A stretch of DNA of 64,000 nucleotides from Serripes groenlandicus (lineage: Eukaryota > Mollusca > Bivalvia > Cardiida > Cardiidae): the NCBI GenBank assembly GCA_031761405.1, contig JASEVX010000011.1, positions 33,499,822 through 33,563,821 of the forward strand, written 5' to 3'. Made by a program: the position numbers and the translations under genes. This document shows positions 10,286 to 22,338 of this stretch, piece by piece. The notes beneath the pieces are model-generated. The model was not told where the DNA came from. It searched no databases and was given only the letters and a program-made list of their open reading frames with translations. Numbering within the stretch: the first letter of the stretch is position 1; every line of letters starts with the position of its first letter.

Positions 10286-11640
10286 TTTGGTTTTGTTTTG
10301 GAACTAACCCTTGTGTTGGTGTGATACCGCGGTTATGCCTTTGCTGAATTAATGTACAGCTGGAAAAGAATGAAAGTTCTGCAAGAATCAGCGTATTTAC
10401 ATATACATGTACATAAACAATGCCATGTGATAGACATTTAAACGTGGCAATGTATACATTATTGCGTCATGATAGAAGTACGGTATTGTTGAAAATGTCT
10501 TGCGTTAATGACAACCTTTAGTTTTTAGGTAAGCTTTTTTGGCTGATAAAGCTCGTGCTTTACTTTATGCTAGCCCTCCTTGGTACACAGTGCTGCGGGG
10601 AAACCATTCCAACTGATGTGCTAGACTCAGGGCCGAGACCCGGAAACTCAGTCGGTGATGACGTGGGCTGTCAATCCAGGAGTTGTGAGTTCGCACCACA
10701 GATCGGCCAACTTTCTTTCAGTCTATGACTGATGTTGCTATTACCGTTTAAGTGTATATATATTTTGGAGTTTTCTGCTTTTAAAGTTTATGCCTTTAAC
10801 ATATATGAAAACATGGTGATAAAAGGAGAATTGTCTTTGTTTATCAGTAACCAAATAACGTCTGTCAGGTGTATAAATTAATTCTTTATTTATGTAAGTA
10901 TGTGGTTTTACCCATCAAAATGATCCTTTTAGAATGGGATTGATGGGATTTCTTCTCAAAATATGACGAAAGTCAATACTTGATTTCACTAACGATGTCG
11001 GCTAAGAAATGAACCACATGTTTTGTAAATAATTTGATCGGCTCTATAATTATTGTACCAGTTCTCAAAGAAGAAAGTCCTTGGCAATCACCAACTGCAT
11101 CTATCTTTCCTTTTTCAGCAGCTATAACATTAAAACTTTTTTTTTTTTACTAAGAACCCAAACAAAAATGGTATTTGAAGTTTATGTAACTTTCAGAATG
11201 CTTAACAAAGTTATCGGAACTTTTAAAAACACCTTTTCAAGTGTTGCAAAAACAATGTAAAGCATATACTTAAAAAAGAGTTTATATACTTTACTTTACT
11301 TACTTTTACTTTATTTCGAAAAAGCTTTTAACACTTACTGTGTATAACACAAATAATATAGACAAACAAACATATAAAACAAATTTAACAAAGATCAATT
11401 AGCAAAATCGTGAAAATACTATAATAGACAAAGACGAACAATTCAACAGCTATTTCTAATAACTATTTCAGAAATGTAAGGGAAAAAAAACCATAATCAA
11501 GGACCTTTTCTTATTTTGTTTGCGAACTTTATATACTAAGTTACAGATCGAATAACAATCTCAAGCATGACGTCGGCGTTATTCACATAACATTTTAAAG
11601 ACAATGTTGTGTTCTTAGTCGAATAAAAAAAATCTAGTTC
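10286..11640. other. Upstream flank of the PARP12-like gene, AT-rich
   Basis: The probable 5' UTR and promoter of the minus-strand gene should lie here, but no TATA or other element can be assigned. A truncated family 1 SINE lies at 10630-10732. The rest is AT-rich, with no gene seen. Confidence 0.5.
10630..10732 (+). mobile_element. tRNA-derived SINE head, family 1, truncated
   Basis: GGGCCGAGACCCGGAAACTC then GACGTGGGCTGTCAATCCAG and GATCGGCCAACTTTCTTTC match the head of family 1. The body is missing. Confidence 0.75.
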
Positions 11641-11671
11641 GACGACGTATCGGTTTTATATGGAAGCCCTG

Positions 11672-11935
11672 AAAGGACTTCTTACTTCATTACTTCTGAC
11701 TTTCATACTTCTAACTTCATTACTTCTAACTTCCAAACTTCTAACTTCATTACTTCTAACTTCATTACTTCTTACTTCAGTACTTCTAACTACATTCACT
11801 TCTCACTTCTAACTTCATTACTTCTAACTACATTCACTTCTATCTTCTAACTTCATTACTTCTAACTACATTCACTTCTAACTTCTAACTTCATTACTTC
11901 TAACTTCATCACTTTATTACTTCCATTGCTTCCAT
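11672..11935. repeat. ACTTCTAACTTCATT minisatellite
   Basis: Short units of ACTTCTAACTTCATT and the variant ACTTCTAACTACATTC repeat over about 260 bp, with some 31-bp compound units. Confidence 0.9.
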
Positions 11936-12060
11936 AGTTTTATGTCGATAAATCTACGCCAAAATATTTCGTTTCAAACATATTTTATTTTCAGGCAGGT
12001 CAAACAAATTTGTTTTCATAATTTGGAGATATACCCCTATACATAATATTTAATAGTATA

Positions 12061-12635
12061 TTTAATCAAAGCATTGAAAGTGCTGACGGCCTGTGGGCTG
12101 CAGGAAGGTTTGGATATATACCCCTATGAATAATATTTACTGAAAGACGTGATTTTGATGTCATTTGACGGTAATATCACGCGCATTCATTCGATATGCA
12201 ACTTGCCCTTTGAACGCATTGACGTCAGAGATCAGAGAATCCCGTATTTCAATTTTGAAGGATATTGAATAATATCAAAAATTTATCTCCAAAGGTGAAC
12301 TACCTAAGTTACATATACATTTGACCATTTATGTTGCCTTATATTTAATCAAAGCACTGAAAGTGCTGACGGCCTGTGGGCTGCATGAAGGTTTGGAGAT
12401 ATACCCCTATACATAATATTTACTGAAATACGTCATTTTGATGTCATTTGACGTTAATATCAAGCGCATTCATTCGATATGCAACTTGCACTTTGAACGC
12501 CTTGACGTCAGAAATCCAAGAATCCCGTATTTCAATTTTTAAAGATATTGAATAATATCAACAATTTATCTCCAAAGGTGAACTACCTAAATTACATATA
12601 TATTTGACCATTTCTGTTGCCTTATATTTAATCAT
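12061..12635. repeat. Tandem duplication of a 283-bp unit
   Basis: AATCAAAGCA(T/C)TGAAAGTGC with CTGACGGCCTGTGGGCTGCA recurs at 283-bp spacing (12061 and 12344). The whole unit, including CCCCTATAC/GAATAATATTTACTG and CGTCATTTTGATGTC, is repeated at about 93% by eye. Confidence 0.85.
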
Positions 12636-12709
12636 TTTCTGCTTTATTATATTGAGAAATATGTAAATGTTAAATTAACTTCCATCAAGAAAAAACATTT
12701 AAACCATGT

Positions 12710-13690
12710 ACTAGACTGGGACAAAGTGTTTGATCAATGTAAAACTCATCAAGACAATTATTCTGACAAAGATTCAAAATGCAACCTCCATAGTGTTATC
12801 AAGATTTTCCTTAATTTGGCCTAGTGCCCTGATATGACCCATATTCAAACATGGACTATATATCATCAATGCAAACATTCTGACAAAGTTTTAAGCTGCT
12901 GAAGCAAAAATTGCGGCCTCCAGAGCATTAACAAGATTGTCATTTAATTTGGACTAGTGACCTAGTTTATAACCCGGTATGACCTATATTCGAAGTTGGT
13001 ATAGATATCATTAAGATAAACATTCTGACAAAATTTAAAAAATGTGGCTTCTACAGTGTTTTCCTTCAATTTGGCTTAGTGACCTAGTTTTTGAAAAGAC
13101 ATGACTTATATTCAAACTTGGCCTACATATCATCAACTCAAACATTTTGATACAGTTTCAACATGCTCAAGTTAAAATGCAGCATTCAGAGTGATAACAA
13201 TATTTCCCTTCAATTTGGCGTAGTGACCTAGTTTCTGACCAAATAAGACCACTAATTTAACTTGACCTAAATATCATTCAAACAAAATGTCAGGCTGCTG
13301 AAGCAAGAAATGCGGCCTCTAGAGTGTTAACAATATTTTCCTTCAATTTGGCCTAGTGACCTAGTTTTCAACCCGGCATGACCCATATTCGAACTCGGCC
13401 TAGATTTCATCAAAATAAACATTCTTATTTAATTTTAAACTGCTGAAGCAAAAAATGCGGCTTGTACAGTGTTAACGAGATTTACTTTCAATTTGGTCCA
13501 GTGACCTAGTTTTTGAACAAATTTGACCAATATTCAAACTTGGCTTACATATTATCAAGACAAACATTCTGATACTGTTTTAACATGCTCAAGTTAAAAA
13601 TGCAGCCTCAAGAGTGTTAACAAGATTTTCCTTCAATTTGGCCTAGTGACCTAGTTTCTGATCCTATATGACCCATATTCGAACTTGACA
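12710..13690 (+). repeat. Diverged array of the CCTAGTGACCTAG repeat
   Basis: Units of roughly 145 bp contain TTTGGCCTAGTGACCTAGTT, ACCCATATTCAAACTTGG and ATCATCAAGACAAACATTCT. The same family is at 31150-32095 (plus) and 38400-39310 (minus). Confidence 0.85.
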
Positions 13691-14081
13691 TAAATATCAT
13701 TAAGAAAAACATTCTTACGAGGATGCCGTTGATACATACACAGCGCATGCGGGCATTGCATAGCGCAATCGGGCCGCCCGGTTGAGGGAGAGGTTGCTAT
13801 GTCACTATCACCGGTTTTCTTATATAGAAAAGGTGGTCTTGGATCGTCCGGGGGGAAGCACGGGCCTTTTCGTCGCACAGACCCCTGTTTAATCTGCCAC
13901 TGCATTTGTCACGCGACTTTTTTCAGTGTTTACCATTTATTTTTCGTCGTAATCTTCCGGGAATATTCGGAAAACTTATTTTTGTTTGTAAAATATATTA
14001 TGGAATATGAAATTGCAGAATATATAAAAAAAGGGTCAAGTGCGTAACCATAATGGTAAAATCAGGCATGATGATTTGTTT
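13691..14081. other. Unassigned segment with a higher-GC minus-strand open frame
   Basis: A minus-strand open frame (13651-13905, 84 codons) covers a locally GC-richer stretch at 13715-13910 (GCGCATGCGGGC, GGGCCGCCCGG). No domain is recognised and no splice pair could be fixed. It may be an exon fragment or an old transposon piece. Confidence 0.25.
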
Positions 14082-14400
14082 GGTAAGGTGAAGTTGGTGT
14101 CTAGTGTCTAGTATCTAGTATCGTTAATCATAAACGATACTGGCAACCAGAATCTAGTATCGTTTATCATAAACGATACTGGCAACTAGACACTAGTGTC
14201 GTTTAAGGAACTAGATATATAATTAATAAACTTTCAGACTCCAGTGTCGTTTAACACTAAACGACACTGGCAACCAGACACTAGTGTCGTTTAAGGAACT
14301 ATATATATACTTTTCAATTTCAGACTCCAGTGTCGTTTAACACTAAACGACACTGGCAACCAGACACTAGTACCGTTTAAGGAACTGGATATATAATTAA
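14082..14400. repeat. Left terminal module of the foldback element
   Basis: GTGTCTAGTATCTAGTATCG is followed by two CGTTTATCATAAACGATACTG hairpins and then two to three ~87-bp units. The mirror copy is at 22110-22338. A third copy ends the second element at 42355. Confidence 0.9.
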
Positions 14401-14419
14401 GTGTGTGAAGTTGGCAGAT

Positions 14420-14725
14420 CATTAGACGTTAGACATAAGACATTCAATTTTTTTTATTCGAATGTCTAATTAAACATTAGACATTCGATTAGACATTCGC
14501 TAATTTTGATTATCGAATGTCTAATTAGACATTAGACATTCGATTAGACATTCGCAAATTACAAGATCTATAAACCAAATTCGTCGGAGGTCATTGTACA
14601 TTCAAAAAACGAATGTCTAATTGGTCAGTTAGACATTAGACATGCGATTAGACATTCGCAAATTAAGGGATTTAGGTACCAAATTAGTCGGAGGTCATTA
14701 TACATGCAAAAAACGAATGGCTTAT
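14420..14725. repeat. TCTAATTAGACATT palindrome module, left arm
   Basis: Repeats of GAATGTCTAATTAGACATT and CATTCGATTAGACATTCG, with two ~110-bp units containing GTCGGAGGTCATT. The inverted counterpart is at 21775-22085. Confidence 0.9.
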
Positions 14726-14727
14726 TG

Positions 14728-15412
14728 GTCAAATTAATAACTTGAACATATTGATAACTCGAACATATCGATATCTCGAACATACCGATAACTCGAACAC
14801 ATCGATATCTCGAATACATTTTTAAAACGAATGTTTTTAACTTGAACATATTGACAACTCGAAGATATCGATATCTCGAACCTTTCGATATCTCGAACTT
14901 TTCGATATCTCGAACTTTTCGATATCTCGAACCTTTCGATATCTCGAACCTTTCGATATTTCCAATTTTTTCGACATATCGAACTTTGTATATCTCGAAC
15001 TTTTCGATATCGATATGTTCGAGATATCGAAAGGTTCGAGATATCGATATGTTCGAGATATCGAAAGGTTCGATATATCGATATGTTCGAGATATCGAAA
15101 AGTTCGAGATATCGTTGGAGATATCGAAAAGTTCGAGATATCGAAAGGTTCGAGATATCCAAAGGTTCGAGATATCGATAGGTTCGACCTATCGAAAAGT
15201 TCGAGATATCGGAAAGTTCGCGATATCGAAAGGTTCGAGATATCGTATTGTTCCAGATATCGAAAAGTTCGAGATATCGAAAGGTTCGAGATATCGAAAG
15301 GTTCGAGATATCGATATGTTCGAGTTGTCAATATGTTCAAGTTAAAAACATTTGTTTTTTCACTGTATTCGAGATATCGATGTGTTCGAGTTATCGGTAT
15401 GTTCGTGATAGG
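14728..15412. repeat. 17-bp TTCGAGATATCGAAAGG array, left arm, itself inverted
   Basis: The unit GTTCGAGATATCGAAAG is in one orientation up to about 15015 and in the opposite orientation from there to 15412, so this module is a palindrome inside the larger palindrome. No stop codon occurs in any of six frames of the unit. Open frames of up to 215 codons here are therefore artefacts of the repeat. Confidence 0.95.
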
Positions 15413-17090
15413 AACTAGATATATAATTTTCAATTTTCTGACTCCAGTGTTGTTTAACACTAAACGACACTGGCAACCAGACACTAGTATCGTTTAAGGA
15501 ACTAGATATATAATTTTCAATGTCAGACTCCAGTGTCGTTTAACACTAAACGACACGGGCAACCAGACACTAGTGTCGTTTAAGGAACTAGATATATAAT
15601 TAATCAATTGTCAGATTCCAGTGTCGTTTAACACTAAACGACACTGGCAACCAGACACTAGTGTCGTTTAAGGAACTAGATATATAATTTTCAATTTCAG
15701 ACTCCAGTGTTGTTTAACACTAAACGACACTGGCAACAAGACACTAGTGTCGTTTAAGGAACTAGATATATAATTAATCAATTGTCAGACTCCAGTGTCG
15801 TTTAACACTAAACGACACTGGCAACCAGACACTAGTATCGTTTAAGGAAACGAACAAATAATTTTCAACTTTTAGATTCCAGTGTCGTTTAACAGTAAAC
15901 GACACTGGCAACCAGACACTAGTATCGTTTAAGGAACTATATATAATTAATAAATTTTCAGACTCCAGTGTCGTTTAACACTAAACGACACTGGCATCCA
16001 GACACTAGTATCGTTTAAGGAAACGGAACAAATAATTTTCAACTTTCAGATTCCAGTGTCGTTTAACACTAAACGACACTGGCAAACAGTCACTAGTGTC
16101 GTTTAAGGATCTAGATATATAATTAATCAATTTTCAGATTCCAGTGTCGTTTAACACTAAACGACACTGGCAACCAGACACTAGTATCGTTTAAGGAACT
16201 AGATATATAATTTTCAATTTCAGACTCCAGTGTTGTTTAACACTAAACGACACTGGCAACCAGACACTAGTGTCGTTTAAGGAACTAGATATATAATTAA
16301 TCAATTGTCAGACTCCAGTGTCGTTTAACACTAAACGACACTGGCAACCAGACACTAGTATCGTTTAAGGAAAAGAAAAATAATTTTCAACTTTCAGATT
16401 CCAGTGTCGTTTAACAGTAAACGACACTGTCAACAGGACACTAGTATCGTTTAAGGAAACGGAACAAATAATTTTCAACTTTCAGATTCCAGTGTCGTTT
16501 AACACTAAACGACACTGGCAACAAGACACTAGTGTCGTTTAAGGATCTAGATATATAATTAATAAATTTTCAGATTCCAGTGTCGTTTAACACTAAACGA
16601 CACTGGCAACCAGACACTAGTATCGTTTAAGGAGCTGGATATATCATTTTCATTTATCAGACTCCAGTGTCGTTTAACACTAAACGACACTGGCAACCAG
16701 ACACTAGTATCGTTTAAGGATCTAGATATATAATTAATCAACTTTCAGGATCATGTGTCGTTTAACACTAAACGACACTGGCAACCAGACACTAGTATCG
16801 TTTAAGGAACTCGATATATACTTAATCAACTTTCAGATTCCAGTGTCGTTTAACCCTAAACGACACTGGCAACCAGACACTAGTATCGTTTAAGGAACTA
16901 GATATAATTAATAAATTTTCAGACTCCGGTGTCGTTTAACGCTAAACGACACTCGCAACCAGACACTAGTATCGTTTAAGGAACTCGATATATAATTAAT
17001 CAACTTTCAGATTCCAGTGTCGTTTTACACTAAACGACACTGGCAACCAGACACTAGTATCGTTTAAGGATCTAGATATATTATTAATAA
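15413..17090 (+). repeat. ~87-bp hairpin satellite, left array, about 19 units
   Basis: Each unit holds CCAGTGTCGTTTA-ACAC-TAAACGACACTGG, a 13-bp-arm hairpin with a 4-base loop. It is followed by CAACCAGACACTAGTATCG and an AT-rich linker GATATATAATTAATCAA. Confidence 0.95.
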
Positions 17091-17410
17091 ATTAACAGTG
17101 TCGTTTAGTGTTAAACGACACTGGAGTCTGAAAAATGAAAATTATATATCCAGTTCCTTAAACGATACTAGTGTCTGGTTGCCAGTGTCGTTTAGTGTTA
17201 AACGACACTGGAGTCTGAAAGATGATTAATTATATATCCAGTTCCTTAGACGATACTAGTGTCTGGTTGCCAGTGTCGTTTAGCCTTAAACGACACTGGA
17301 GTCTGAAAGTTGATTCTGGAAACTATGTTGAAGAAATTAAAGTTAGATATGTAGTTCCTTAAACGACACTATTGTCTAGTTGCCAGTGTCGTTTAGTGTT
17401 AGACATTGGA
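17091..17410 (-). repeat. Orientation switch: about three ~87-bp units, inverted
   Basis: After 17090 the units read as reverse complement (AGTGTCGTTTAGTGTTAAAC, CTTAAACGATACTAGTGTC), marking the change of arm before the GC-rich core. Confidence 0.9.
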
Positions 17411-17419
17411 CATTGAAAC

Positions 17420-18960
17420 CTAAATGTTGTCCGAGCTATACCACTCACCGTCAGCGCGGGTAGACTGCGCGACCTGCCTCATAGCATACGCGGCCATGTC
17501 TCACATTTCCCCTTCTAGCAGCGGAGTTCTAGCGTAAAACGAGGCTCAGCATTTCGCCGTCAACGCGGGTAGACTGTGGGACCTGCCGTTTAGCATATGC
17601 GGCCCCGGCTCACATTCCCCTACTAGCATCGGAGTGCTGACGTAAAACAAGGCTCATGACTTCGCCGTAAGCGCGGGTAGATTGCGGTACCTACCTTATA
17701 GCGTATGCTCACATTTCCCCGACTAGCCGCGGAGTGCTCCCCGTAAAACACGCAGCAGACTCGGGTAGAATGAATGAATGAATGTATATTGTTTTATGGC
17801 GCATCGACAGCTAAGGTCATTTAGCGCGCAAGACTCGGGTAGAAATCTGCCTCAACGCCGTTGTTCCACTTCCGTGAGAAAGAGAAAAGTGTTCCACTCG
17901 ATTGTGAATTTTTGTTTTGTTCCATTCCCGTGACAAGGGCCTGTAGGCCCAAGTGCACCTCGTAATACACGTGGCAGACTCGGGTAGAAATCCGTCTTAA
18001 GGCCGCTCTTCCACACCCGTGAGAAAAGAAAAAGTGTTCCACTCCATTGTGAATTTATTTTTTGTTCCACTCCCGTGGCAAGGGCCTGTTGGCCCGAGTA
18101 CTCCCCGTAATACACGCAGCTGACCCGGGTAGAAATCCGGCTTAACGCCGTTGTTTCACTCCTGTCATATTTGAATGACCAATGTCTACTGCCACGACAT
18201 TCAATTTCTGAAAGTCCAATGGCCAATGTCGTGCAAGCACGACATTCATTTCTGAATGTCCAATGTCCAATGTTCAATATCGTGCCACCACGACATTCAT
18301 TTCTTGAATGTCCAATGTCGTGCCAGCACGACATTCAACTTTTGAATGTTCATTTCCCCTACTAGCAGCCGAGTGCTCGCCTAAATCAAGGCTCAGCACT
18401 TCGCCGTAAGCGCGAGTAGACTGCGGTACCTGCCGTATAGCAAATACGGCACCGGCTTAAATTTCCCCTACTAGCAGCGGAGTGCTAGCGTAAAACAAGG
18501 CTCAGGACTTCGCCGTAAGCGCGGGTAGACTGTTGACCAGCCATATAGCACATACGGCCTCGGCTCACATTTCCCCTACCAGCAGCGGAGTGCTAGCGCG
18601 AAACAAGGCCAGCACTTCGCCGGCAGCGCGGGTAGACTGCGGGACCTGCCGTATAGCGTATGCGGCCCCGGCTCTCATTTCCCCTACTAGCAGCCGAGTT
18701 CTCGCGTAAAACAAGTCTCAGCATTTCGAGGTAAGCGCGGGTAGACTGCGGGACCTGCCGCATAGCATATGCGGCCCCGGCGCACATTTCCCTACTAGCA
18801 GCGGAGTGATAGCGTAAAACAAGGCTCAGCACTTCGTCGTAAGCGCTAGTAGACTGCGGGACCTACCGTATAGCGCGTATGCAGCCCCGGCTCACATTTC
18901 CCCGGCTAGCAGCGGAATGCTCCGCGTAATACACTCGGCAGACTCAGGTAGAAATCCGCC
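17420..18960. repeat. GC-rich core of the foldback element
   Basis: Three sub-modules. (i) ~110-125-bp units with GCGCGGGTAGACTGCGGGACC, CCGGCTCACATTTCCCC and AGCAGCGGAGTGCTAGCG at 17440-17740 and 18350-18920. (ii) About three ~150-bp units with GACTCGGGTAGAAATC and GTGTTCCACTC at 17755-18160. (iii) A palindromic block CAATGTCGTGCCAGCACGAC at 18165-18355. Base composition is clearly richer in G and C than both arms. No gene is recognised. Confidence 0.85.
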
Positions 18961-21388
18961 TTAAACGACACTAGTGTCTGGTTGCCCGTGTCGTTTAGTG
19001 TTAAACGACACTGGAATCTGAAAATTGTTTAATTATATAGCCAGTTCCTTAAACGATACTAGTGTGTGGTTGCCAGTGTCGTTTAGTGTTAAACGACACT
19101 GGAGTCTGAAAGTTGATTAATTATATATACAGTTCCTTAAACGATACTAGTGTCTGGTTGCGAGTATCGTTTAGTGTTAAACGACAATCGAGTAATTATA
19201 TATCCAGTTCCTTAAACGATACCAGTGTCTGGTTGCCAGTGTCGTTAAGTGTTAAACGACACTGGAGTCTGAAAAATGAAAATTATATATCCAGTTCCTT
19301 AAACGATACTAGTGTCTGGTTGCCAGTGTCGTTTAGTGTTAAACGACACTGAAGTCTGAAAAATGAAAAGTATATATCCAGTTCCTTAAACGATACTAGT
19401 GTCTGGTTGCCAGTGTCGTTTAGTGTTAAACGACACTGAAGTCTGAAAATTTATTAATTATATATAATTCCTTAAACGATACTAGTGTCTGGTTGCCAGT
19501 GTCGTTAAGTGTTAAACGACACTGGAGTCTGAAAAATGAAAATGATATATCCAGTTCCTTAAACGATACTAGTGTCTGGTTGCCAGTGTCGTTTAGTGTT
19601 AAACGACACTGAAGTCTGAAAATTTATTAATTATATATAGTTCCTTAAACGATACTAGTGTCTGGTTGCCAGTGTCGTTTAGTGTTAAACGACACTGGAC
19701 TCTGAAAGTTGATTAATTATATATCGAGTTCCTTAAACGATACTAGTGTCTGGTTGCCAGTGTCGTTTAGTGTTAAACGACACTGGACTCTGAAAGTTGA
19801 TTAATTATATATCTAGATCCTTAAACGATACCAGTGTCTGGTTGCCGGTGTCGTTTAGTGTTAAACGACACTGGAGTCTGAAAAATGAAAATGATATAAC
19901 CAGTTCCTTAAACGATACTAGTGTCTGGTTGCCAGTGTCGTTTAGTGTTAAACGACACTGGAGTCTGACAATTGATTACATTTTTATCTAGTTTCTTAAA
20001 CGATACTAGTGTCTGGTTGCCAGTGTCGTTTAGTGTTAAACGACACTGGAATCTAAAAGTTGAAAATTATTTGCTCCGTTTCCTTAAACGATACTAGTGT
20101 CTGGTTGCCAGTGTCGTTTAGTGTTAAACGATACTGGAGTCTGAAAAATGAAAATGAAATAACCAGTTCCTTAAACGATACTAGTGTCTGGTTGCCAGTG
20201 TCGTTTAGTGTTAAACGACACTGGAATCTAAAAGGTGAAAATTATTTGTTCCGTTTTCTTAAACGATACTAGTGTCTGGTTGCCAGTGTCGTTTAGTGTT
20301 AAACGACACTGGAATCTGAAAGTTGATTAATTATATATCGAGTTCCTTAAACGATACTAGTGTTTGGTTGCCAGTATCGTTTAGTGTTAAACGACACTGG
20401 AGTCTGATATTGAAAATTATATATCTAGTTCCTTAAACGACACTAGTGTCTGGTTGCCAGTGTCGTTTAGTGTTAAACGACACTGGAGTCTGACAATTGA
20501 TTAATTATATATCTAGTTCCTTAAACGACACTAGTGTCTTGTTGCCAGTGTCGTTTAGTGTTAAACGACACTGGAGTCAGAAAATTGATTAATTATATAG
20601 CTAGTTCCTTAAACGATACTAGTGTCTGGTTGCCAGTGTCGTTTAGTGTTAAACGACACTGTAGTCTGAAATTGAAAATTATATATCTAGTTCCTTAAAC
20701 GACACTAGTGTCTGGTTGCCAGTGTCGTTTAGTGTTAAACGAAACTGGAGTCTGACAATTGATTAATTATATATCTAGTTCCTTAAACGACACTAGTGTC
20801 TGGTTGCCAGTGTCGTTTAACACTAAACGACACTGGAGTCAGAAAATTGATTAATTATGTAGCTAGTTCCTTAAACGATACTAGTGTCTGGTTGCTAGTG
20901 TCGTTTAGTGTTAAACGACACTAGAGTCAGACAATTGAAAATTATATATCTAGTTCCTTAAACGATACTAGTGTCTGGTTGCCAGTGTCGTTTAGTGTTA
21001 AACGACACTGGAGTCTGAAATTGAAAATTATATATCTAGTTCCTTAAACGACACTAGTGTCTGGTTGCCAGTGTTGTTTAGTGTCAAACGACACTGGAGT
21101 CAGAAAATTGAAAATTATATATCTAGTTCCTTAAACGATACTAGTGTCTGGTTGCCAGTGTCGTTTAATGTTAAACGACACTAGAGTCTGAAATTGAAAA
21201 TTATATAGCTAGTTCCTTAAACGATACTAGTGTCTGGTTGCCAGTGTCGTTTAGTGTTAAACGACACTGAAGTCTGAAATTGAAAATTATATATCTAGTT
21301 CCTTAAACGATACTAGTGTCTGGTTGCCAGTGTCGTTTAGTGTTAAACGACACTGGAGTCAGAAAATTGAAAATTATATATCTAGTTC
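18961..21388 (-). repeat. ~87-bp hairpin satellite, right array, about 28 units
   Basis: Reverse-complement orientation of the left array: GTCTGGTTGCCAGTGTCG, TTTAGTGTTAAACGACACTGG, ATATCTAGTTCCTTAAACG. Units near 20400-21390 are closer to one another than those near 19000-20000, which suggests local homogenisation. Confidence 0.95.
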
Positions 21389-21775
21389 CTATCTTGAACA
21401 TACCGATAACTCGAACACATTGATATCTCGAATACATTGAAAAAACGAATGTTTTTAACTTGAACATATTGACAACTCGAACATATCGATATCTCGAACC
21501 TTTCGATATCTCGAACTTTTCGATATCTCGAACAATACGATATCTCGAACCTTTCGATATCGCGAACTTTTAGATATCTCGAACTTTTCGATATGTCGAA
21601 CCTATCGATATCTCGAACCTTTGGATATCTCGAATCGATATCTTCGAGTTGTCATTATGTTCAATTTAAAAACATTCGTTTTATCAATGTATTCGAGATA
21701 TCGATGTGTTCGAGTTATCGGTATGTTCGAGATATCGATATGTTCGAGTTATCAATATGTTCAAGTTATTAATTT
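21389..21775. repeat. 17-bp array, right arm
   Basis: CTCGAACCTTTCGATAT units facing the left-arm module. The junction TCTAGTTCCTATCTTGAAC mirrors GTTCGTGATAGGAACTAGA at 15412. It is shorter than the left copy (about 390 versus 685 bp). Confidence 0.93.
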
Positions 21776-22338
21776 GACCAATAAGCCATTCGTCTTTTGC
21801 ATGTATAATGACCTCCGACTAATTTGGTACCTAAATCCCTTAATTTGCGAATGTCTAATCGCATGTCTAATGTCTAACTGACCAATTAGACATTCGTTTT
21901 TTGAATGTACAATGACCTCCGACGAATTTGGTTTATAGACCTTGTAATTTGCGAATGTCTAATCGAATGTCTAATGTCTAATTAGACATTCGATAATCAA
22001 AATTAGCGAATGTCTAATCGAATGTCTAATGTTTAATTAGACATTCGAATATTTTTTTTTGAATGTCTTATGTCTAACGTCTAATGCTCTGCCAACTTCA
22101 CACACTTAATTATATATCCAGTTCCTTAAACGATACTAGTGTCTGGTTGCCAGTGTCGTTTAGTGTTAAACGACACTGGAGTCTGAAAGTTTATTAATTA
22201 TATATCTAGTTCCTTAAACGACACTAGTGTCTAGTTGCCAGTATCCTTTATGATAAACGATACTAGATTCTGGTTGCCAGTATCGTTTATGATAAACGAT
22301 ACTAGATACTAGACACTAGACACCAACTTCACCTTACC
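21776..22338. repeat. Right terminal modules of the foldback element
   Basis: Inverted copy of the left end: TCTAATTAGACATTCG palindromes with GACCTCCGACTAATTTGG, one to two ~87-bp units, two TTTATGATAAACGATACTAG hairpins and the end GACACCAACTTCACCTTACC. Confidence 0.93.

Larger units (their letters stand above)
14082..22338. mobile_element. Giant foldback-like element: 8.26-kb inverted repeat made of nested palindromes
   Basis: The termini are inverted copies beginning GGTAAGGTGAAGTTGGTGTC (left, 14082) and ending in its complement (right, 22338). From both ends inward the same module order appears: CGTTTATCATAAACG hairpins, ~87-bp units, TCTAATTAGACATT palindromes, a 17-bp array, then long ~87-bp arrays in opposite orientation, and a GC-rich core at 17420-18960. 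No transposase or other gene is recognised. Open frames inside are products of stop-free repeats. No convincing target-site duplication is visible. It resembles foldback (FB-type) elements in architecture only; family membership is inference. Confidence 0.85.

Noticed and set aside
14734..15497. Overlapping 142-215-codon frames on both strands
   Set aside because: They are translations of the 17-bp repeat, which lacks stops in all six frames.
14082..22338. Hairpins as bacterial-type terminators or phage integrase sites
   Set aside because: They are repeated about 50 times in a eukaryotic inverted element, with no T-run or integrase.
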